A stretch of DNA of 5,910 bases, from assembly GCA_024636395.1 (NCBI GenBank), contig JAGXHD010000074.1:1-5910 (forward strand), given 5' to 3'. This DNA comes from Sulfitobacter sp. GTDB lineage: Bacteria; Pseudomonadota; Alphaproteobacteria; Rhodobacterales; Rhodobacteraceae. A model generated the notes under the pieces. It did not search any database and had not been told where the DNA came from. It saw only the letters and a list, made by a program, of their open reading frames with translations. Positions within the stretch are counted from its first letter, which is position 1, and each line of letters starts with the position of its first letter. Positions 1-4,481 of this stretch are shown here, one piece after another. Both the position numbers and the translations under genes were made by a program.

Positions 1-195
1 GGCATATTGTGACCTGAATTTCGCAACCCAAGCGCGGATGGTCTCGTAGCTGACCACAACACCGCGTGCGGCTAACAGATCCTCGACATCGCGCAAGCTC
101 ATGGGAAATCGATGATAGGCGCAGACGGCGTATGCAATAATCTCAGATGGAAAACGGTGGCCTGAAAAGGCACCAGATTGCTTGGATTTGGTCAT
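1..195 (-). CDS. IS6-like family transposase, N-terminal part (runs off left edge)
   Basis: The minus strand reads an ATG at 195-193 followed by 65 codons without a stop to the window edge. The protein carries a segment HRFPSEIIAYAV (about residues 13-24), then SLRDVEDLLAARGV and VSYETIRAWV (about residues 36-60). This is the pattern I know from the N-terminus of IS6/IS240-type DDE transposases, where it forms the helix-turn-helix that binds the element ends. Family members are about 230-240 residues, so the catalytic DDE core would lie outside this window. Whether the gene is intact or a remnant cannot be told. It has the same orientation as ppsR, starting 58 bp beyond the ppsR stop, and it marks the edge of the photosynthesis cluster. 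No clear ribosome site was seen. Family assignment is from recognition of the sequence pattern, not a search. Confidence 0.75.
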   Translation of the reverse strand, partial: MTKSKQSGAFSGHRFPSEIIAYAVCAYHRFPMSLRDVEDLLAARGVVVSYETIRAWVAKFRSQYA

Positions 196-214
196 ACGTC
201 CACGTACCGGCTTT

Positions 215-256
215 TGAGGCGGCCCGCAACTTGACGATGCCCTCGTCACTGCCTCA
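215..256 (-). other. Weak inverted repeat just after ppsR stop
   Basis: TGAGGC at 215-220 pairs with GCCTCA at 251-256, the latter including the ppsR stop codon. A second small stem, GACGA/TCGTC with a five-base loop, lies inside at 233-247. On the minus strand this could fold at the 3' end of the ppsR transcript, but no T tract follows. It is therefore not a convincing intrinsic terminator. It may be chance, or part of the insertion-sequence end. Confidence 0.2.
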
Positions 257-1672
257 GTCGTCGGTGTCGACTTTCAACAACCCGTATTTGCGGAGTTTGA
301 CATATAGCGATTGACGCGACAGGCCTAGCATCTCGGCTGCGGCCACCCGGTTGTTCGACGTCAGCTCGACAGCCGTCTCGATGCACAGCTTTTCCACCAC
401 ATCTGTCGTCCTGGCGACGATGTCACGCAAGGACTGGCTGCCGATCAGTTCCACCACTGATTGGCTATCGACCTTCCCCAGTTGTTGCGGCTCGGCCTGC
501 ATCGCTTCCTTGCGACTTGTGTCGCGCAAGACCAGAGCGAAAACAGGCGCTGCTCCCGTTTGCACATGCGTCGTCGATACATCGACAGCTCGCTCTGCAC
601 CAAACTCGCCTGTGACCCTTGTGCCGTAGGCCCGCATGTTCCCACTGCGTGCCGCGTTTTCGAGCATGACGTTGAGATCAACGGTGCCCCGCCCAAGAAA
701 ATCAACGATGGAGCGGCCCTTTAGTGCGATCCCGTGCGTCACGTCAGCAAGGTTGAGAAAACCTTCATTGGCGCTCAGGATGATACCGGCGGCATTGATA
801 AACACGATCGCATCGCTGCTGCGTTCATACAGACCGGTCAGACTATCTTGCAAACTAGTGGATTTGAGCGGCTCTGGCGCACCTGCAACAACCCGGCACA
901 ACATCGATTGATCACCACCGCTGCGAAACAAAACCGGGTGCATAATGACCGTGCGGCCCGGGCTGCGCGCGCGCAGCATAGTCTTTGCTTTGGGTCCCTC
1001 GTTGCTCAGTCCGATCAGATGCTCGACGATGTTGGCAGTATCCTTGCTGTCAAACACCTGATCCAGCTTGCTTCCCACCAGATCTCCCCCCTGCTTACCC
1101 AGAAGACCACGGGCGGCTGCGTTGCAATCGGTGATCGTTCCCCCCGGCAGCGAGACATAGATCATGCCATCTTCGACGGAGGCCATAAGAACCCGAAAAC
1201 GCATATCGTGTTCGCGGCGCGCCTCATAATCACTCTCCAGCGTGAGTTGAGCTGCGATAACCTGCTGCTGCATTTCCGCGATCGGGCGCAAGTCACGGCC
1301 CAGAAGCAGAATTTTGTCGCTTTCACCGATCTGGTGAAAATTATAGCGCACGGGCAGGGTTTTCTGCAGCCCTTCCATGACATGGTTCACTTCGACCGCG
1401 CGGGTCTTGCTTGGGTCTGCGAGGAATGCCGCCAGTCGCAACGCGAATTTGTCGATGCTTTCCGGCGCAAGGGTTTCTGCAATACGCCTGCCTTCAAAAC
1501 GGCTGATCCCGTCTTTTGGCCGGAAGTTGGGGTTGGCAATGACGCCAAGGATCTCACCATCGCTTGAAATAACGAGACCCAGATCGGCAAGGCGCGCAAT
1601 GATCTCGTTTACGAGATCGGGCGAGATCTGTGGCACAAAGCCACTTGTCCATGTCTCCTGAAAGCCCTGCAT
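254..1672 (-). CDS. ppsR: PpsR/CrtJ, redox-responsive transcriptional repressor of photosynthesis genes
   Basis: This is the aerobic repressor of bch, crt and puc-type promoters, binding TGT-N12-ACA sites. From the ATG at 1672 it is 472 residues, close to the family norm of about 465-475. Order: N-terminal PAS-like domain (about 15-130), glutamine-rich helical linker (about 134-160, with MQQQ), PAS1 (about 161-265), PAS2 (about 283-390), and a C-terminal Fis-type helix-turn-helix (about 430-465, containing NNRVAAAEML and LSRQSLYVKLRKYGL). Cys259 and Cys430 are 171 residues apart, the same spacing as the redox cysteines of Rhodobacter capsulatus CrtJ (249/420), and Cys430 sits at the start of the DNA-binding helices as in that protein. 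The frame stays open upstream to a TTG at 1717, but that start would overlap ppaA by 46 bases and add a 15-residue tail. The ATG at 1672 overlaps the ppaA stop by one base (TGATG), so translation is probably coupled. Only a weak ribosome site precedes it. Confidence 0.95.
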   Translation of the reverse strand: MQGFQETWTSGFVPQISPDLVNEIIARLADLGLVISSDGEILGVIANPNFRPKDGISRFEGRRIAETLAPESIDKFALRLAAFLADPSKTRAVEVNHVMEGLQKTLPVRYNFHQIGESDKILLLGRDLRPIAEMQQQVIAAQLTLESDYEARREHDMRFRVLMASVEDGMIYVSLPGGTITDCNAAARGLLGKQGGDLVGSKLDQVFDSKDTANIVEHLIGLSNEGPKAKTMLRARSPGRTVIMHPVLFRSGGDQSMLCRVVAGAPEPLKSTSLQDSLTGLYERSSDAIVFINAAGIILSANEGFLNLADVTHGIALKGRSIVDFLGRGTVDLNVMLENAARSGNMRAYGTRVTGEFGAERAVDVSTTHVQTGAAPVFALVLRDTSRKEAMQAEPQQLGKVDSQSVVELIGSQSLRDIVARTTDVVEKLCIETAVELTSNNRVAAAEMLGLSRQSLYVKLRKYGLLKVDTDD

Positions 1673-2442
1673 CACCGCTGAACACGATTTGAGCAAAAAC
1701 TCACTGCGCTTTGCCAATCGTTAGTTGCATAATCCGCACCAATCTCAGCGCTGACATCGCAATTCCGTTCCAAAACATTACCGCCAATCAAAACCGGCGC
1801 CCATGGATTGCCGTGGCGAATGCTCTTAACGACGGATCGCAAGAAATCAAGGCTTTCCCATACGGTAGCCGACAGCATTATGCCCATCGTCGCAGGCGAG
1901 CTGACAAATTTTGCGATTTGGTCGAGCGGCAGATCGTTGCCAAAGTGCACGTCATAGCCTGCGCGCCGCATCTGGCCCGCAAGAATGTTCGCCCCCAATG
2001 AGTGCTGCACACCCCGCGGCACAATGATGCAAATCTCACCCAATGTTCCGAAAGGCGCGCGGTCCGGCATACACCAGCTGCTATCAAGTTCACGCAGCAT
2101 GGTTTGCAGGTTCGACATCCCTATGGTCACCTCGGCGAAATCAAGACTATCGTTGGTCCATCCTTCGCCCAGACGGCGCGCGACAACGGGTATATAGAAG
2201 TCTGCGATGTCTGCGTCGCGTATGCCGCTCCTGCGCATCCGGTTCAGCAAGAGGGTTATCCGGCGAGCATCGGTTACCCGCATGGCGTCCTGCATCTCTT
2301 CGAGATACTGAACCAGGGCCCGCGGTGGCATGTCAGGATAAATCAGGCGCAACTCGCTCGACAAAACAGACAGCACCTGCCGCGCAATCCCTCCCATGTC
2401 TGGCAGGGACTGCGGCCCGTTGTCTATGTTATGAACTGGCAT
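1672..2442 (-). CDS. ppaA: PpaA/AerR, cobalamin-binding partner/antirepressor of PpsR
   Basis: PpaA/AerR proteins modulate PpsR/CrtJ and bind cobalamin, acting as B12-dependent light sensors in Rhodobacter. From the ATG at 2442 the protein has 256 residues, the usual size. An N-terminal helical region (about 15-115) is followed by a Rossmann-like B12-binding domain (about 130-250). His147, in VPRGVQHSLG, lies close to the position of the cobalamin-ligand His145 of R. capsulatus AerR. VLIGGNVL (217-224) is the glycine-rich stretch typical of the fold's C-terminal half. The ATG at 2442 has GAGG (2455-2452) nine bases upstream. The frame extends to GTG codons at 2499 and 2502, giving up to 20 more residues. 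The gene is divergent from bchF and ends with TGATG into ppsR, so the antirepressor and repressor form one transcription unit. The main uncertainty is the start. Confidence 0.92.
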   Translation of the reverse strand: MPVHNIDNGPQSLPDMGGIARQVLSVLSSELRLIYPDMPPRALVQYLEEMQDAMRVTDARRITLLLNRMRRSGIRDADIADFYIPVVARRLGEGWTNDSLDFAEVTIGMSNLQTMLRELDSSWCMPDRAPFGTLGEICIIVPRGVQHSLGANILAGQMRRAGYDVHFGNDLPLDQIAKFVSSPATMGIMLSATVWESLDFLRSVVKSIRHGNPWAPVLIGGNVLERNCDVSAEIGADYATNDWQSAVSFCSNRVQR

Positions 2443-2502
2443 CGAATCTCGCCTCGCGACTTGAACATCATGAAAACCGAATGTCTCCAATGTGATCACC
2501 AC
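2443..2502 (-). other. Possible 20-residue N-terminal extension of PpaA (GTG start)
   Basis: The ppaA frame is open from the ATG at 2442 back to tandem GTG codons at 2499 and 2502, then meets a TAG at 2511-2509. A GAGG (2520-2517) lies 14 bases before the GTG at 2502, a loose spacing. Starting here would place the initiation codon almost at the transcription start predicted from the candidate minus-strand promoter. The ATG at 2442 is therefore preferred, but a long isoform is possible. Confidence 0.3.
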
Positions 2503-2503
2503 A

Positions 2504-2532
2504 ATGGTCTATCTGACCTCGTACGTTGTCAA
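2504..2532 (-). promoter_or_regulatory. Candidate ppaA-ppsR promoter
   Basis: On the minus strand TTGACA (2532-2527), a perfect sigma-70 -35 hexamer, forms the leading part of PpsR box 1. Seventeen bases later lies GACCAT (2509-2504), a poor -10 match. Transcription would start near 2497, leaving a leader of about 55 nt before the ATG at 2442. The -35 is convincing but the -10 is weak. Because the -35 is inside the operator, PpsR would be expected to repress its own operon from here. Confidence 0.4.
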
Positions 2533-2544
2533 TTATTATTGACA
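2527..2544. promoter_or_regulatory. PpsR/CrtJ box 1 (TGT-N12-ACA)
   Basis: TGTCAATTATTATTGACA fits the TGT-N12-ACA consensus exactly and is nearly a full palindrome (TGTCAAT...ATTGACA, only the centre mismatched). It lies nearer ppaA. It contains TTGACA on both strands (2532-2527 minus, 2539-2544 plus), so a bound repressor would cover the -35 of the ppaA promoter. A TATAAT (2545-2550) directly abuts it on the plus strand. Confidence 0.85.
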
Positions 2545-2607
2545 TATAATCCAAGAAACATGATTTTTTGTATATTTTATTGGCATTAAAGGATTTTGAA
2601 CTGGATT

Positions 2608-2625
2608 ACAATAAGATCTAAATGT
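2608..2625. promoter_or_regulatory. 18-bp dyad centred on AGATCT, unassigned operator candidate
   Basis: ACA at 2608-2610 and TGT at 2623-2625 flank exactly 12 bases with a perfect AGATCT palindrome (2614-2619) at the centre. The dyad is imperfect in four of the nine base pairs' inner positions' neighbourhood (the A/T bases beside AGATCT do not all pair). Its last T is shared with PpsR box 2. It has the opposite polarity (ACA...TGT) to a PpsR site, so it is not simply a third box. No binding protein can be named from sequence. Confidence 0.3.
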
Positions 2626-2642
2626 GTAAATCAAAGTTGACA
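2625..2642. promoter_or_regulatory. PpsR/CrtJ box 2 (TGT-N12-ACA)
   Basis: TGTAAATCAAAGTTGACA matches TGT-N12-ACA exactly, 98 bp from box 1 start to start and 55 bp before the bchF start codon. Its right half is TTGACA (2637-2642), the candidate -35 of the bchF promoter. This is the usual way CrtJ/PpsR operators overlap bch promoters. Two spaced boxes suit cooperative binding by a tetramer across a loop. Confidence 0.85.
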
Positions 2643-2665
2643 CATGCGATTTTCGGTGTCAGATT
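2637..2665 (+). promoter_or_regulatory. Candidate bchFNB promoter
   Basis: TTGACA at 2637-2642 is a consensus -35. With 17-bp spacing the -10 is CAGATT (2660-2665), a 3 of 6 match. A better-looking TATATT at 2669-2674 is spaced too far (26 bp). The -35 lies inside PpsR box 2, so repression by occlusion is expected in oxygen. Confidence 0.55.
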
Positions 2666-2686
2666 TCTTATATTGAGAAGAAACCT

Positions 2687-2697
2687 GAGGAAGCGCC
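2687..2697 (+). promoter_or_regulatory. Ribosome binding site of bchF
   Basis: GAGG at 2687-2690, within TGAGGAAG, stands seven bases before the bchF ATG. This is a good Shine-Dalgarno match and fixes the start at 2698. Confidence 0.75.
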
Positions 2698-3174
2698 ATG
2701 CACTCGTCCGCAAAGCCTAAACCGCTCTACACCCCCGAACAGCGCAAGCGGCGTGATGCAACAGTCTGGACCACGGTTCAGGGCATTCTCGCGCCAGTAC
2801 AGTTCCTGATTTTTCTGGTCTCTATCGTGCTGGTCGTTCGCTACATCACAACGGGCGAAGGCTATGTTGCCGCGACCGTATCGATCCTGATGAAAACCGC
2901 AGCACTATACATCATCATGATAACGGGCGCAATTTGGGAAAAAGTGGTCTTTGGCCAGTATCTTTTCGCTCCCGGTTTCTTCTGGGAAGATGCGGTTAGC
3001 TTTATCGTGATCGCCCTGCATACCCTTTATCTTTATGGCCTTTTGACAGGGTCTATCGAACCGCTGACGCTGATGTTCATCACGCTTGCCGCCTACATCA
3101 CTTATGTGGTGAACGCAGGTCAGTTCCTGTGGAAGCTGCGTGTCGCACGCCTACAATCGAGCGTCCCGGCATGA
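2698..3174 (+). CDS. bchF: BchF, 3-vinyl bacteriochlorophyllide hydratase
   Basis: BchF adds water to the C3 vinyl group of (bacterio)chlorophyllide to give the 3-hydroxyethyl form, a step on the way to bacteriochlorophyll a. The protein has 158 residues, the usual size (about 160). A basic N-terminus with YTPEQRKRRD (11-20) is followed by four hydrophobic segments, about 30-50, 57-79, 99-118 and 122-140, so it is an integral membrane protein. The stretch between segments 2 and 3, with WEKVVFGQYLFAPGFFWED (80-98), is the characteristic conserved block. The ATG at 2698 has a clear GAGG seven bases upstream. It is first in the bchF-bchN-bchB operon, and its TGA overlaps the bchN ATG (ATGA at 3171-3174). 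Expression is probably controlled by the two PpsR boxes upstream. Identity is recognised from family sequence and context. Confidence 0.96.
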   Translation: MHSSAKPKPLYTPEQRKRRDATVWTTVQGILAPVQFLIFLVSIVLVVRYITTGEGYVAATVSILMKTAALYIIMITGAIWEKVVFGQYLFAPGFFWEDAVSFIVIALHTLYLYGLLTGSIEPLTLMFITLAAYITYVVNAGQFLWKLRVARLQSSVPA

Positions 3175-4481
3175 ACGATCTGACCCCTGCAGCCCCCACA
3201 CTCGGCTGCCGTACCTCGCCGATTCTAAAGCAGCGCGGCCAGCGGGAAGTTTTCTGCGGACTGACCGGAATCATCTGGCTGCACCGCAAGATTCAGGATG
3301 CGTTCTTCCTTGTCGTGGGATCGCGCACCTGCGCGCATCTGCTGCAATCGGCAGCTGGTGTGATGATTTTCGCAGAGCCACGTTTCGGCACGGCGATTCT
3401 CGAAGAATCGGATCTTGCAGGACTGAACGATGCGCACAAAGAACTCGACCGCGAAGTCGCGCGCCTTCTGTCACGCCGCCCTGACATTCGCCAGCTCTTC
3501 CTCGTGGGCTCCTGCCCTTCCGAGGTCATCAAGTTGGATCTGAGCCGCGCTGCAGAGCGTCTCACAAAAGAATTCGCTCCCAAAGTTCGCGTGCTGGAAT
3601 ATTCCGGCTCCGGCATCGAGACGACGTTCACCCAAGGCGAGGACGCGTGCCTTGCCTCCATGGTTCCCGTGCTGCCGGCGTCGGACGCACGCGAATTACT
3701 CGTCGTCGGCGCGCTGCCCGATGTGGTCGAGGATCAGATGCTGGGCCTGCTGGACGCCATGGGCATCGGCCCCGTCCGCGTCCTACCCGCACGCAACATT
3801 GATGATGAAATGGGCATTGGCAGCAACACCGTGTTTGCGCTCGCTCAGCCGTTCCTTAGCGATACCCATGCCGCACTGGAGCGCCGCGGCGCTCGTCATA
3901 TTGCGGCGCCTTTCCCACTCGGAGAGGAAGGCACCACCGCCTGGCTCGCCGCCGTAGCCGAGGAATTTGGCGTGGACCGCGCACTGTTCGATCAGGTGAC
4001 TGAAGCGCCCCGCCGCCGCGCCCGCCAAGCCGTGGCCGCCGCCGCCGAGACACTCACAGGCAAGACAGTCTTCTTCTTCCCCGACAGCCAGCTGGAAATC
4101 CCCCTCGCCCGCTTTCTCGCGCGCGAATGCGGCATGACCCCGCTCGAAGTCGGCTCGCCTTACATCCATGACGCACTCCACGGTCCGGATCTGGATTTGC
4201 TGCCTGAAGGCCCGCAGATCTCCGAGGGGCAGGATGTGGATCTACAGCTCGAGCGCTGCCGCGAATTGCGCCCCGATCTGACAGTATGCGGCCTAGGCCT
4301 CGCAAATCCTCTGGAGGCCGAGGGCCTTAGCACCAAATGGGCAATCGAGCTCGTCTTCACGCCGGTCCATTTCTATGAGCAGGCCGGTGATCTGGCCGCA
4401 CTTTTTGCCCGCCCGCTGCGCCGCAAGGGCATCCTGAATCACGGCACCTCTGATCCTCTGTTCGCGGAGGCCCGCGCATGA
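3171..4481 (+). CDS. bchN: BchN, dark-operative protochlorophyllide reductase subunit N
   Basis: BchN and BchB make the NB catalytic heterotetramer of light-independent protochlorophyllide oxidoreductase (DPOR). It reduces the C17=C18 bond of protochlorophyllide with electrons from the BchL iron protein. The protein is a nitrogenase NifD-like fold in the cytoplasm. From the ATG at 3171 it is 436 residues. Cys29, Cys54 and Cys115 (in VFCGLTG, SRTCAHL and GSCPSEV) have the same spacing as the three [4Fe-4S] ligands Cys26/51/112 of Rhodobacter capsulatus BchN, so the cluster site is intact. The frame is open back to a GTG at 3129, inside bchF. The ATG is preferred because it forms an ATGA overlap with the bchF stop and gives the normal N-terminus (MNDLTPAAP). 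The gene ends with another ATGA into bchB. Its GC and codon use are visibly richer in G/C than ppaA and bchF. Confidence 0.97.
   Translation: MNDLTPAAPTLGCRTSPILKQRGQREVFCGLTGIIWLHRKIQDAFFLVVGSRTCAHLLQSAAGVMIFAEPRFGTAILEESDLAGLNDAHKELDREVARLLSRRPDIRQLFLVGSCPSEVIKLDLSRAAERLTKEFAPKVRVLEYSGSGIETTFTQGEDACLASMVPVLPASDARELLVVGALPDVVEDQMLGLLDAMGIGPVRVLPARNIDDEMGIGSNTVFALAQPFLSDTHAALERRGARHIAAPFPLGEEGTTAWLAAVAEEFGVDRALFDQVTEAPRRRARQAVAAAAETLTGKTVFFFPDSQLEIPLARFLARECGMTPLEVGSPYIHDALHGPDLDLLPEGPQISEGQDVDLQLERCRELRPDLTVCGLGLANPLEAEGLSTKWAIELVFTPVHFYEQAGDLAALFARPLRRKGILNHGTSDPLFAEARA
4466..4477 (+). promoter_or_regulatory. Ribosome binding site of bchB
   Basis: GGAGG at 4466-4470, inside the last codons of bchN, lies seven bases before the bchB ATG. 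This strong Shine-Dalgarno match confirms the start at 4478. Confidence 0.75.

Noticed and set aside
233..247. GACGA/TCGTC hairpin as an intrinsic terminator for ppsR
   Set aside because: The stem is only five pairs and no T tract follows on either strand.
734..1567. A 277-codon open frame on the plus strand
   Set aside because: It is antisense to ppsR, which has clear PAS and HTH domains. No ribosome site or recognisable domain supports it.
2545..2574. TATAAT at 2545-2550 and TATATT at 2571-2576 as -10 elements
   Set aside because: TATAAT abuts TTGACA with no spacer and has no good -35 at 16-18 bp; TATATT is 26 bp from the nearest TTGACA. The region is simply AT-rich.
2002..2589. 195- and 150-codon plus-strand frames opposite ppaA
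   Set aside because: They overlap each other and the real ppaA gene, run into the PpsR operator region and have no recognisable protein content.
2656..2674. Third PpsR box starting at TGT near 2657
   Set aside because: Twelve bases on, the sequence is ATT rather than ACA, so only a half-site is present.
2503..2697. FnrL-type site (TTGAT-N4-ATCAA) in the divergent region
   Set aside because: I scanned for it and found no sequence matching both halves.
3129..3170. Upstream GTG start for bchN
   Set aside because: It would overlap bchF by 46 bases and add a 14-residue tail absent from the family N-terminus as I know it; the ATGA start at 3171 fits better.
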